Assembly (NCBI GenBank): GCA_050187415.1
Contig: JBFWXN010000013.1
Location: 24,021-88,020, forward strand
Direction: 5' to 3'
DNA: 64,000 bases
DNA from: Ga0077555 sp050187415
Lineage (GTDB): Bacteria; Pseudomonadota; Alphaproteobacteria; Rhizobiales; Hyphomicrobiaceae
The position numbers and the translations under genes are program-made. Below the pieces are notes generated by a model. It did no database searches, was not told where the DNA came from, and saw only the letters and a program-made list of their open reading frames with translations. This document shows positions 25,301-33,471 of this stretch, piece by piece (position 1 is the stretch's first letter; each line of letters starts with the position of its first letter).

Positions 25301-26148
25301 TGGACTACGCCTTGGCGGCGCCCGGCTTTGCCGAAGATGCAGGAGCGCTCGAGATGCGGTTCTTTTTCAACGATCGCGGGTGGGAGCCGGGGACCGAGAC
25401 GTCGGGTCAGCGCCACGGGCCAAGGACATCGCGCCGAACGTTCGAAACTCGGTCGCATCCCATGCGCACGCTGAAACAGGAGGTTGACGATGCGGTCGCG
25501 CTGGAGTTGGCCGCGCTGCGAAAAGCGCTGCTCGCTCTCGATAGGCGATTTGAACTCGGCAACCGCATCTTCCTGCTCAGCCTCTCCGAGATCCTGGCTC
25601 TCACGAGTGAAAGCGACGCGAGCGCGCAGAAGCTCGTGGCGCAGCGTGAAGCTGAACGGACACTGATCGCCAAGGCTTGCCTGTTGCCAGGAACGCTGTC
25701 GCTGGCCGTGGCGGAAGCTGCTTCCTGGTCGTGTTCGAAGAGTGTGGGTGCCGGATCAGGCGGGACGGGCACGGGTCTCTCGGGCACGCGCGTTGCCGGG
25801 TCGCGGCGCGCCGGTGGACGCGCATGCGTCATCGACGAAGCGTCGGCGAATGCCGGTCGCCCGCTCGCCAACCTGATGCCGGGAGACGTCCTCGTCGCGC
25901 CGTTCATCCATCCGGCCTGGATCAACGATGTGCTCAGTGTGTCAGGCGTTGTCCTGGGGCATGGCGGATGGCTGAGCCGCATGGCTGTGATCGCGCGCGA
26001 GCGGAACATCGCGATGGTCGTCGGCGTACCCGGCTGGGCCGGTATTCCGGACGGAGCGCATGTGACGCTCGAGCTCGATGGATCGATCCGGTTCGAGGCG
26101 CCACGCGCGTTTGCCGATCTGATCGCGCTTGCAGAATCGGGAGTGTAG
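22348..26148 (+). CDS. Giant membrane fusion: two rhodanese domains, YidC/Oxa1-like region, PEP-synthase-type nucleotide-binding domain, PEP-utiliser swivel domain
   Basis: 1266 residues. Order seen: TM helix about 14-37; rhodanese 1 about 84-185 with Cys145 in CNNGERSS; rhodanese 2 about 204-304 with Cys268 in CYDRRSC; membrane region 339-520 with four or five hydrophobic helices that opens like YidC/Oxa1 (GYISVLV..LLLLPFAIKAERHHAR) and ends LPAASFIYCGLSGILLL; PPDK/PEP-synthase N-terminal domain about 550-765 (GIPVVDGVVLT, RSS at 610-612, GVLSTRSP, IEWVWDGRKVWVVQCRDI); a helical middle; swivel domain about 1178-1250 (GDVLVAPFIHPAW, AVIARERNIAMVVGV). At the phosphohistidine position (GG-x-x-S-H) the residue is Arg1211. 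I know no characterised protein with this architecture. The start at 22348 has a weak ribosome site. The YidC assignment is the least certain. Confidence 0.8.
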   Translation: MHFGQKPAAARAATSIVPALAAALTLVVAALGALNVHQWRLAAYERQERLSATLARPLGVPGQPRIDEPLHELGSAEQELHALGMSTAEAAAIIADPQAKGFEVIDIREAPEVNMGTLSVARALRYPDFGAARSSISAGKVLLVCNNGERSSLTCQALKGMGIDCRFMVGGLGRWIAEGRPLAKSLPGATREIGATLHDPHRSRLLDTADAQALIEQEKAVIVDTRYPRDFTAGHLAGAVNIPMWQMTTPELEAAFARLPVRPVLVACYDRRSCFFGGLVGLELTRKGRDYRGLYTLPWEYVPRATAVAQAAPVTDRESDWTKARSWLAGTIDRLAAEWGYISVLVGFVLATHLLLLPFAIKAERHHARISSIALELARLGERLPNDRIRRTRAMRQLLRRNGLASRRNRAAVFVAAMLTLAAVAIGDASMLDEAVLGAFGTSWQSGLGILLAIVSAAVMGGYVHWAYCSSPRYRMAIWLGLVPFLAVVLAMLPAASFIYCGLSGILLLTRRSLTDAMPGTITRAVRRRWTEWRGGEGIISLRWVGDRSDVGMEAARLGYMHQAGIPVVDGVVLTVDFMVRWRTARADEKARLVRKVAIAAGPGPYSVCRSSVGPEGLAGLREPLAAVARDELAVAIDTVVASFDGARARSPGVRVGGGTVLVQRWLSGSQCGVLSTRSPDAPGMMLIELVEGAAQDIISGRATPKSIRFGRHTGRPIGDVQTKFDPMPLVALGRRLEERFGLPQEIEWVWDGRKVWVVQCRDIGTDATLIAKPVRQEWDRALTLADDSAEGRTVTLVHNRLCEPLPRPTPATQSLIEALNVSGGSVDLACRALGLDYNVEEDSPPLFPTLFGCLYYNEAEARRREPKFTRRDRRRIRRQVGAIERRIRGEVLPQLEARLVLAAAINFDMLSVADLVQVIREIIERFVTKTQVEADLVSIVAEVIADDERSRPPWSGRNPSSWLRLKERRIAKVVQSAIEGRSLLDYALAAPGFAEDAGALEMRFFFNDRGWEPGTETSGQRHGPRTSRRTFETRSHPMRTLKQEVDDAVALELAALRKALLALDRRFELGNRIFLLSLSEILALTSESDASAQKLVAQREAERTLIAKACLLPGTLSLAVAEAASWSCSKSVGAGSGGTGTGLSGTRVAGSRRAGGRACVIDEASANAGRPLANLMPGDVLVAPFIHPAWINDVLSVSGVVLGHGGWLSRMAVIARERNIAMVVGVPGWAGIPDGAHVTLELDGSIRFEAPRAFADLIALAESGV

Positions 26149-26471
26149 AGCGTCGCGGCTCACGTATCGACAACTCGAGAGAACCGCATGGCCGTCCCGT
26201 AGGTCGAATTAAAAAAGGGATGGTGAAAGAGCCGAGAGTTTTAGTAACGGAATTAAGTCAACGACCAGAAGTTGCATATATATGCGTAGTGCACCCGACG
26301 AGGTGCAACGAAGTCGAGGAGCCGCTTCGGTGCCTGCGTTTGGTGAGTTGCGCGGAGGCAATGGCGCTGCGCGCCAGGACGTCTGCCTGCGCTGCCGTCG
26401 AAGCAGCAGCGCGGGCGCCCGGCAATAGGCACAGTCTGCCAGAAGGCTCGCATTTGGATAAGGGGACGAGC
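26149..26471 (+). promoter_or_regulatory. Upstream region of the GGDEF-EAL gene with palindromes
   Basis: 323 bases without a supported gene. An AT-rich stretch holds a 12-base perfect palindrome GCATATATATGC (26274-26285). A wider inverted repeat GTTGCA ... TGCAAC (26271-26276 and 26304-26309) brackets it, and a small TGCAC ... GTGCA stem lies at about 26289-26308. This could be an operator or a structured leader. No clear intrinsic terminator follows the preceding gene. Confidence 0.35.
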
Positions 26472-28940
26472 ATGCTTCGTGTCCGTAACGCGACCATAGC
26501 CAGCCGCCTTTATCTCGTTGGCGGCTTGACGCTTCTGTCGGTGGCCGCACTCGTGGCCGGCACGATCGTCTTCGCGGTCGGTATGCGCCGCGTGGTCGAT
26601 GTCCTCTATCAAAGCGGCATTGTCAGAGCCGCGGAGGCCAGCGAGCTGGAACTGCTGCTGGAGAAGCATCGACGCTTGGTCACCTCCGCGCGGCTCGAGT
26701 TCGATCTCGACAAACTGCAACAGGACAAGCAGGAGGCACACGGTGTGCAGGCGAGCATCGAGAGGCTGGTAGCGGGCTCCAACGACCGGTTCGCAATGGA
26801 CCTTCGCCCGATGCTGCCCCCGTTCTGGCAAGCCGGAGACGAGACGCTGCGACTCGCCGAGAGCTTCGCACAAGGGGCCGCCCCCGTCGCGCTCAGGCAG
26901 TACGTGGCCCAGGCGGAGAGCTTGCAACGACTTGTCAGGCAATACAGGCACTCGCGCCTCGACGATGCCAGGGTCGATGTTCACGCGATGACCGATCGTG
27001 CGCGTACGCTCGTGCAATGGACCCTTGGCTTCGCTCTGCTCGTGGCTCTGTTGATCGGCCCGCTGGGGTATTTCATTCTGCACCGCATGGTTCGGCGTTT
27101 GAGGCGGGTGACGGCCACCATGGGACAACTCGTACGCCAGGACACGGACGTCGATGTGGGCTCCATCGCCAGCTCCGACGAGATCGGCGAGATGGCCAGG
27201 GCCGTGTCGGTCTTCGAAAAGAACGCGCTGCAGCTCCAGCAACTCAACCGCTGGCTCGATGTGGCGCTCAATAATATGACGCGAGGCATGTCGATGTTCG
27301 ATGCCGAGCAGCGGCTGGTCGTCTGCAACAGCGTCTATGTTCAAATCTACGACATGCCCGAGGACTTGGCTCGCCCCGGCACCGAATTCTCGAAGATATT
27401 GGCGTGCCGCGCGCAGCTTGTGTCTTCCGTCGATGGGCACGTCGCAGAGACGGATGCGGGGCTCGAACCCGCACTTCGCGATCTCGTCGAACGACGCACG
27501 ATCGGGGAGCGCCGCCAGCGGCTGAAGAATGGTCGCACGATCGAGGTCCAGGTGAAGCCGTTGGCCTGGGGCGGTTGGGTCGCCTTCCACGAGGATGTCA
27601 CGGATCAACTACTCGCGGCCGAGAAGATGGAGCGGTTGGCCCGGCAAGACGCGCTGACCGGCGTCGCCAACCGCCGACACTTTCGAGAATGCCTGGAAGA
27701 GGCTCTGGCGAAGCTCGACGTGGACAACTCCTTCGCATTGGCGGTCATCGATCTCGACGGCTTCAAGGAGGTCAACGACACGCTGGGCCATCCGATCGGC
27801 GATGCCGTCCTCGCAAATGTCGGATGTCGGCTCAGGGATCTGGCGCGGCACGGCGATATCGTGGCTCGTCTCGGCGGAGACGAATTCGCGATCATTCAAC
27901 GCGATGTGCAGGAGAAGGCGGACGCCGATGCGTTGGCAAGACGGGTGATGGATGCGCTGCGCCAGCCGTTTATCCTGCCGGATAAGCATATCGAGATCGG
28001 GGGTACGATCGGAATCGCGTTGGCCCCGCTGGATGGCTGGACGGCGGAAGACTTGATGCAGAAGGCAGATATCGCCCTCTATCGTGCCAAGGCGAGCGGC
28101 AAGTCGACGTGGCGCTTCTATGATCATGAAATGGAAGCACGCTTGCGCGCGCGACGCCAGCTCGAAGCAGATCTTCGAGGGGCGGTCGAAAGGGAGGAGT
28201 TCGTCCTCTTTTTTCAGCCGATCGTATCTTTTGCATCGCGACGCGTCGAAGGCTGCGAGGCCCTCATTCGCTGGCATCATCCGGTTCGTGGCATGATTTC
28301 ACCCGCCGAATTCATTCCACTGGCGGAAGAAACAGGGCTGATTTGCAAGATCGGCGCATGGGCTCTCGGCGCGGCATGCAGGACGGCTGCGACTTGGCCC
28401 GACCAGCATGTCGTATCGGTCAACCTCTCCGTGGCGCAGTTCTCGGGCCCCGATCTCGCCGATGTGACTGCTGACGCCCTTCGGCAAAGCGGCCTTGCTG
28501 CAACGCGGCTGGTGCTCGAAGTGACCGAGACGCTGCTCCTCGGCGATGATCCGGCGACGCTCGAGCTGCTGCATCGCCTGCGCAATCTCGGTGTTGCCAT
28601 CGCGCTCGACGATTTCGGGACTGGCTATTCGAGCCTGTCCCACTTGCGCCGGTTCCCGTTCGACAAGATCAAGATCGATCAGTCGTTCGTGCGCGACTTG
28701 CCGCAGCGCCGCAACTGCGAGGCCATCGTGGGTGCGATTGCACGGCTGGCATCCTGCCTCGATATGACGACGGTGGCGGAAGGGGTCGAGACGGAAGATC
28801 ATCTTGCGCGGGTCGGGGCCGCCGGTTGCGATTCGGTGCAGGGTTATCTTTTCTCGCGGCCCGTGCCGGCAAACGAGTTGGCCGGCGTGGTGGCGGAGAT
28901 CGACGAGCGGTTGGCCTCCGGCCGGGTCATGGCGGCGTGA
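26472..28940 (+). CDS. Membrane c-di-GMP turnover protein: HAMP-PAS-GGDEF-EAL
   Basis: 822 residues from the ATG at 26472. Two TM helices (about 11-37 and 183-203) flank a helical periplasmic sensor; then HAMP (204-258), a PAS-like domain (about 260-380), GGDEF (about 385-550) and EAL (about 565-815). The diguanylate cyclase site GGDEF (468-472) is intact and preceded by an I-site RHGD (459-462), so product inhibition is expected. The phosphodiesterase motifs EALIRWHHP, DDFGTGYSS and AEGVE are also intact. Both activities are possible; which one dominates cannot be read from sequence. It follows the 1266-residue fusion gene on the same strand after 323 bases. Confidence 0.93.
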   Translation: MLRVRNATIASRLYLVGGLTLLSVAALVAGTIVFAVGMRRVVDVLYQSGIVRAAEASELELLLEKHRRLVTSARLEFDLDKLQQDKQEAHGVQASIERLVAGSNDRFAMDLRPMLPPFWQAGDETLRLAESFAQGAAPVALRQYVAQAESLQRLVRQYRHSRLDDARVDVHAMTDRARTLVQWTLGFALLVALLIGPLGYFILHRMVRRLRRVTATMGQLVRQDTDVDVGSIASSDEIGEMARAVSVFEKNALQLQQLNRWLDVALNNMTRGMSMFDAEQRLVVCNSVYVQIYDMPEDLARPGTEFSKILACRAQLVSSVDGHVAETDAGLEPALRDLVERRTIGERRQRLKNGRTIEVQVKPLAWGGWVAFHEDVTDQLLAAEKMERLARQDALTGVANRRHFRECLEEALAKLDVDNSFALAVIDLDGFKEVNDTLGHPIGDAVLANVGCRLRDLARHGDIVARLGGDEFAIIQRDVQEKADADALARRVMDALRQPFILPDKHIEIGGTIGIALAPLDGWTAEDLMQKADIALYRAKASGKSTWRFYDHEMEARLRARRQLEADLRGAVEREEFVLFFQPIVSFASRRVEGCEALIRWHHPVRGMISPAEFIPLAEETGLICKIGAWALGAACRTAATWPDQHVVSVNLSVAQFSGPDLADVTADALRQSGLAATRLVLEVTETLLLGDDPATLELLHRLRNLGVAIALDDFGTGYSSLSHLRRFPFDKIKIDQSFVRDLPQRRNCEAIVGAIARLASCLDMTTVAEGVETEDHLARVGAAGCDSVQGYLFSRPVPANELAGVVAEIDERLASGRVMAA

Positions 28941-29014
28941 GGCGCGGCACCGGACCGGGGAGCGGCCGTCTCGGCGGTGGGTGCGATGAGGCGCCGCGCA
29001 CAGCGGCGTGAAAC

Positions 29015-30340
29015 TCAACTTTCGCGGAAGGTCCGGGAGAGGACGTCGGTCAGCGGCTTCACGAAATAGCTCAGGATGGAGCGCGATCCGGTCTCGATGA
29101 ACACTTCGGCCGGCATGCCCGGCACGAGCGCGTGATTGGTGGGAAGCTTCGCGGCCTCGCCATCGGCGAGCGCCACCTGCGCGGTGAAATAGCTGCGGCC
29201 TTGCTGGTCCACGATCTGCGCCGGCGAGACCGAGAGAACGGTTCCATTGAGTGACGGCGACGAGCGGGAGTTGAAGGCCGAAAATCGCACGTAGGCTGGG
29301 CCGCCTTGCCTCACCTTGTCGATGTCCTGCGGCGAGAGCTGGGCGTCGATGATCAGGCGCTCGCCCTCCGGTATGACCTGCATGATCGAAGCGCCGGGCG
29401 CGATTACGCCACCTTCGGTATGAGCCGCGAGGGCGTGGATGCGGCCACTGCGCGGCGCGCGAACGATGGTGCGGCGCAGCTTGTCGTCGAGCGCGGTGCG
29501 CTGCTCCACGACCTCGGCGAGCTGCGCCTGAACCTTGCGAAGCTCGTCGACGACAGTCTGAGTAAACTCCTTCTCGCTCTGCGCGATCTTCAAATCGGCT
29601 TCCGCGAGCCCGGCGCGAGCCTTCGAGACGTCGGCGGTCAACCGACCGATCTCGCCCTCGAGGCGCGCCGCATCGCGCTGGACGGCGAGCAGGCGCGGCT
29701 GGCTCGCATATCCCTTTTCGTAGAGAGGGCGAACGGCCGCGATCTCCTTGGCGTTGAATTCGGCCTCCTTGCGGCGCGCCGACAGCATGCGCTCGGACGC
29801 GCTCTGCTCGTCGATGAGCTGCAGCTTGCGTTGTTGCAAGACCGCCAATTCACCCTTGTGGCTTGCACGGCGGGCAGCGAACAGCGCGCGCTGAGTGGCG
29901 ATCAGCTTGTCGAGCGCCGGATCATCCTTCATGGCTGCGATCTCGGCAGGAAGTGTAAGCCCATCGCGGCGGTCGCGCTCGGCTTCGAGGCGGGCTTGCT
30001 GAACCAGAAGATCGATGCTCCGGGCGACGGCAATCTGACGGTTGGCCTTCACGGCCGTGTCGTCGAGATTGAGGAGCACGTCTCCCTCGCGAACGACATC
30101 GCCGTTCTTCACGAGAATCTTCGAAACGATGCCGCCGTCGAGATGTTGAACCGTCTGGTAATTGCTCTCGACGTTGACGACGCCGGTTGCAACGACCGCG
30201 CCGCTGATCGAAACCAGGCTGAATACGGCAAGGCCGCCGACCAATCCCAGCAGAACGCGATTGCCGGTCCGCACCCAGGGGCCGGTCGCGTAGACGTCGG
30301 TTCGGTTCATCTCGTCGCCGTTTCGGGCGTTGCCTGCCAT
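29015..30340 (-). CDS. HlyD/PrsE-family type I secretion membrane-fusion protein
   Basis: 441 residues. A short cytosolic N-terminus is followed by one TM helix (about 29-52). Then come the lipoyl/barrel half-motif (VVNVESNYQTVQHLDGGIVSKILVKNGD), a long periplasmic coiled coil (about 125-290) and the closing IVRAPRSGRIHALAAHTEGGVI barrel half. The C-terminus GMPAEVFIETGSRSILSYFVKPLTD is the HlyD/PrsE signature. It links the inner-membrane ATPase (41 bases upstream in the same operon) to an outer-membrane TolC-like channel, which is not in this window. Confidence 0.93.
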   Translation of the reverse strand: MAGNARNGDEMNRTDVYATGPWVRTGNRVLLGLVGGLAVFSLVSISGAVVATGVVNVESNYQTVQHLDGGIVSKILVKNGDVVREGDVLLNLDDTAVKANRQIAVARSIDLLVQQARLEAERDRRDGLTLPAEIAAMKDDPALDKLIATQRALFAARRASHKGELAVLQQRKLQLIDEQSASERMLSARRKEAEFNAKEIAAVRPLYEKGYASQPRLLAVQRDAARLEGEIGRLTADVSKARAGLAEADLKIAQSEKEFTQTVVDELRKVQAQLAEVVEQRTALDDKLRRTIVRAPRSGRIHALAAHTEGGVIAPGASIMQVIPEGERLIIDAQLSPQDIDKVRQGGPAYVRFSAFNSRSSPSLNGTVLSVSPAQIVDQQGRSYFTAQVALADGEAAKLPTNHALVPGMPAEVFIETGSRSILSYFVKPLTDVLSRTFRES

Positions 30341-30381
30341 CTGCTGTCGTCCTCGCTCAAGTCGGCGTGCAATCGCGCGTC

Positions 30382-32715
30382 TCAGCTCGCGGTACGGCTT
30401 GCCGTTGCTTGCTCCTCGCCCGCGTCCCGTCCTGAGGGCGCCGGACCGCCGTGCTGGAGATAGTGCAGCACGTCGTCGCGCGAACCGAAGGCACGCTGGG
30501 CGCCACGTTCGAGATAGAGCAGCCGGTCGGCCTTGCCGATGGCCTGCACGCGATGCGAAACGAGCACGATCGCTCGGCCGCGGGCGCGCATGCCGTCGAT
30601 GGCAGCGGACAAGGCCTCGTCGCCGGTGCGGTCCAGATTGGCATTGGGTTCGTCGAGAACGATCAGCGCCGGATTACCGAAAAGCGCCCGTGCGAGGCCG
30701 ATACGCTGCCGTTGGCCGGCGGAGAGATAGACGCCGAACGCGCCAAGCTCGGTGTCATATCCCTTGGGGAGCGCGACGATCATGTCGTGCGCGTGGGCGG
30801 CGCGCGCGGCCTCGACGACGTCGTCGTCGCTCGCGTCAGGCTCGAAGCGGGAAATGTTATCGCGTACCGTGCCCGCGAATAGCTCCACACTTTGCGGCAG
30901 ATAGCCGATATGGCGGCCGAGCTCGTCGGCGTTCCATCGGTCGAGGCGCGCCCCGTCGAGCAGAACCTCTCCGCCCGAGCTGGACCAAAGTCCGACGAGC
31001 GTGCGCACCAGCGTCGACTTGCCGGATGCGCTCGGTCCGATGATCGCGAGCATCTGGCCCGGATCCACAGCGAAGGATAGGCCGGAGAGGATGACCGTCC
31101 GGCCGTCCGGTGACGTGACGCGCAGATCGCGGGCCTCGACGTGTCCTTTCGGTGCGGGAAGGCTGACGCGGCGTTCCGGCTCGGGGTGCGCGTCAAGCAG
31201 AGCTTCGAGCTTTCCGAACGACTCGCGCGCCTTCACGAAGCTGCGCCACTGGGCGACGATCTGCTCGACGGGGGCGAGCGCGCGTCCGAAAATGATTGTC
31301 GCTGCGATGATCGAGCCCGCAGAGATGTAGCCGTTGACGGCAAGCGCCGCGCCAATGGCCAGCATCAGGGACTGCAGCAGAAGCCGTAGCGACTTCGACA
31401 ACGAAGCGAGGCTCGACAGCCGATCTGCGGCCAGGACCTGCCAGGCGAGCGCGTCGCGATTGGCCGATTGCCAGCGGTCCCGATAGGCGTTCAGCATGCC
31501 CATGGCGGTAATCGCCTCGGCGTTGCGCTGACCGTTCTCGGCAAGCTCGAGGCTCTTGTGGCTTGCGCGGCCCGCCTCGGACAGCGGCCGGCGGCTGCGG
31601 ACTTCGCTGGCCCACGCGATCGCCAGGAGAATGAGTGCGCCGATGCTTGCGGCCACGCCGAGCGTCCAATGGGTGAGAAAGATCACCAGCAGGTAAACCG
31701 GCGTCCAAGGGGCATCGAAGAACGTCAGCGGACCGGGCCCTGCGACGAACTGCCGGACCTGATCGAGCTCGCGCAGTGCGTGCATCGACGAGCCGGGTTC
31801 GGCGAGGCTCCGACGGAGGGCCGCTGCAAAGACGCGCTCGCTCGTGCGCCGGTCGAGTTCGACACCGATACGCACGATCACCCGTGAGCGGACCAGCTCG
31901 AGAAGACCGATCACGCCATAGATCGCCGCCGTCAGGATCGAGAGTGCGAGCAGCGTCGGCATGGAGTGTGAGGTCATGACACGGTCATAGACCTGCAGCA
32001 TGAACAGCGGGCCGGCGAGCATCAGGATGTTGGTGGCGAAGCTGAAGCCTGCGAGGGCCTTGAAAGCTGGCTTGCTCGCGAGGACGGCGCGGCGCAACTC
32101 GCCTTTCACGACCGAGATCGTGGGATGTGGTGTGGCAGCTTCGCGCTTGTCGGCGGGCGGGGGCGTAATGGGCGGTGCCGCCGTGGTTGCCGCGGTTAGG
32201 GTCGCCGCTGCACGCTTGAGGCGCTGCGTGGCGCGGGCCATCGCCTCGGCCGACGTGGGCTTGCCCGTCGGGTTCGCCGTGTGCGAGGTCGGCGCGGCGG
32301 GTGCTGAATTGCCTTCAGGCCGTGTCGGTGCGTGGCCTGTCTCGAGCGGAGTGTCCGAAGATGTCGTGGTTGCGACGCGCGCCTCGGAGGCGTGCGCTTG
32401 GGGGGGCTGTCTTTCGGAGGGATGACCCGGCGCAGGCTGCGTCGGCGCGGGCGGTTCGGCCGCCTCGAAGGCAAGCTTCTCCTCGACGTGCGGCTGCTTG
32501 CGTTTGCCCCTGCGCCCGCCGGCACTCTTGTGTGCGACGCGCTCGCGGGCTTCGCGAAGGTGAATGAGGACGCGATCAAGCTCTTCCGGTCCCGTGAATT
32601 CAGGACGCAGGTCGGTCGCGCGCGGTTTGTCGTCGACGCTGTTCACGGAGGCCCGTCCGGATAGAACCACTGAAAGTTTCGGCTTGTGGAGAAGTCGGTA
32701 TCTCCAGGCGCTCAA
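30382..32715 (-). CDS. Type I secretion ABC transporter, permease/ATPase fusion (PrsD/AprD-like)
   Basis: Up to 777 residues. The TM domain begins near residue 205 (AVLASKPAFKALAGFSFATNILMLAGPLFMLQVYDRV, the PrsD/LapB pattern). The ATPase has Walker A GPSASGKST (560-568), signature LSAGQ (664-668) and Walker B LIVLDE (684-689). It energises export of C-terminally tagged proteins. The roughly 200-residue N-terminal extension, rich in Pro, Ala and Thr, is unusual. The longest frame starts with TTG at 32715; a GTG at 32646 is an equally plausible start, and neither has a strong ribosome site. No RTX-type substrate gene lies nearby. Confidence 0.9.
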   Translation of the reverse strand: MSAWRYRLLHKPKLSVVLSGRASVNSVDDKPRATDLRPEFTGPEELDRVLIHLREARERVAHKSAGGRRGKRKQPHVEEKLAFEAAEPPAPTQPAPGHPSERQPPQAHASEARVATTTSSDTPLETGHAPTRPEGNSAPAAPTSHTANPTGKPTSAEAMARATQRLKRAAATLTAATTAAPPITPPPADKREAATPHPTISVVKGELRRAVLASKPAFKALAGFSFATNILMLAGPLFMLQVYDRVMTSHSMPTLLALSILTAAIYGVIGLLELVRSRVIVRIGVELDRRTSERVFAAALRRSLAEPGSSMHALRELDQVRQFVAGPGPLTFFDAPWTPVYLLVIFLTHWTLGVAASIGALILLAIAWASEVRSRRPLSEAGRASHKSLELAENGQRNAEAITAMGMLNAYRDRWQSANRDALAWQVLAADRLSSLASLSKSLRLLLQSLMLAIGAALAVNGYISAGSIIAATIIFGRALAPVEQIVAQWRSFVKARESFGKLEALLDAHPEPERRVSLPAPKGHVEARDLRVTSPDGRTVILSGLSFAVDPGQMLAIIGPSASGKSTLVRTLVGLWSSSGGEVLLDGARLDRWNADELGRHIGYLPQSVELFAGTVRDNISRFEPDASDDDVVEAARAAHAHDMIVALPKGYDTELGAFGVYLSAGQRQRIGLARALFGNPALIVLDEPNANLDRTGDEALSAAIDGMRARGRAIVLVSHRVQAIGKADRLLYLERGAQRAFGSRDDVLHYLQHGGPAPSGRDAGEEQATASRTAS

Positions 32716-32827
32716 GATGCATTTGACGGCGGTTCGGTGAGTTTTCGATTAAAGCGTGATCTGATTTCGGTGCGTGGAGCCCGGAAGACGGCAAGCGTTA
32801 ATCTTTAGTTAGCAATTTTCGGGCTTC

Positions 32828-32856
32828 CTGACACGATGCGACTCGCGCCGTAATAT
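32828..32856 (+). promoter_or_regulatory. Sigma-70-type promoter
   Basis: CTGACA (32828-32833), 17-base spacer, TAATAT (32851-32856). The predicted start near 32863 gives a roughly 30-base leader before the His/Tyr-rich secreted protein gene at 32894. Confidence 0.55.
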
Positions 32857-32893
32857 GGCCTTGTGATCTGCGCGTCATGACGGAGTTACGCCT

Positions 32894-33289
32894 ATGCGAC
32901 TGAAAATCTTCATTGCCGCGGTCATGGCAATCGTGGGTCTTGCAGCAGTCGGCGGAGGGAGCGCCTCGGCGGACGGCATGGACAAGCCGCGTGGCTGGCA
33001 CAAGGCGCGCCACATCCATCATCGTGTATATTACCCGCGCTATGTGCACCACTACAAGGTCGATCCCTATGCATGGCGATATAGCCCGCGTGGCTATTAT
33101 CCCTATTACGGTTCGAACTACTGGGCGAAATCCAGCTACGTGAAATGGCGCAATCGCGCCCATCTCAACGACTGGAATACGCGCCCGCCACATTTTCGCT
33201 ACTACCAGAGCTGGGGCTATCCGCGAAAATGGCACCATCACAAATGGCACGCCAAGCATCACGGTCATCATCGCCGCTGGCACTGGTAA
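32894..33289 (+). CDS. Small secreted His/Tyr/Trp-rich protein
   Basis: 131 residues. A Sec signal peptide (MRLKIFIAAVMAIVGLAAV, cleavage probably after ASA at 25-27) precedes a mature part dominated by His, Tyr, Trp and Arg, with clusters HIHHRVYYPRYVHHY and a C-terminal KWHHHKWHAKHHGHH run. There is no cysteine. Histidine clusters suggest metal (Cu/Zn/Ni) or acid-dependent binding, but this is inference. Proteins of this composition are frequent and uncharacterised in Hyphomicrobiales. Confidence 0.75.
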   Translation: MRLKIFIAAVMAIVGLAAVGGGSASADGMDKPRGWHKARHIHHRVYYPRYVHHYKVDPYAWRYSPRGYYPYYGSNYWAKSSYVKWRNRAHLNDWNTRPPHFRYYQSWGYPRKWHHHKWHAKHHGHHRRWHW

Positions 33290-33471
33290 GCCTCTCTACC
33301 GCCGATCATGAGCAAAAAGACGCGTCGTATTGGCGCCTTTCATTGGCCGCAATGATGCTGTTCAGGATCGGTTCAGGCGCACTTGGGTTTTGTGCATCAT
33401 CGCCGGGGCTGGGCGTCCGCGGCGAGCCGGTTCAGAAGCCGCCAGTTGCGGCAAGGCAAGGGATGACATCC

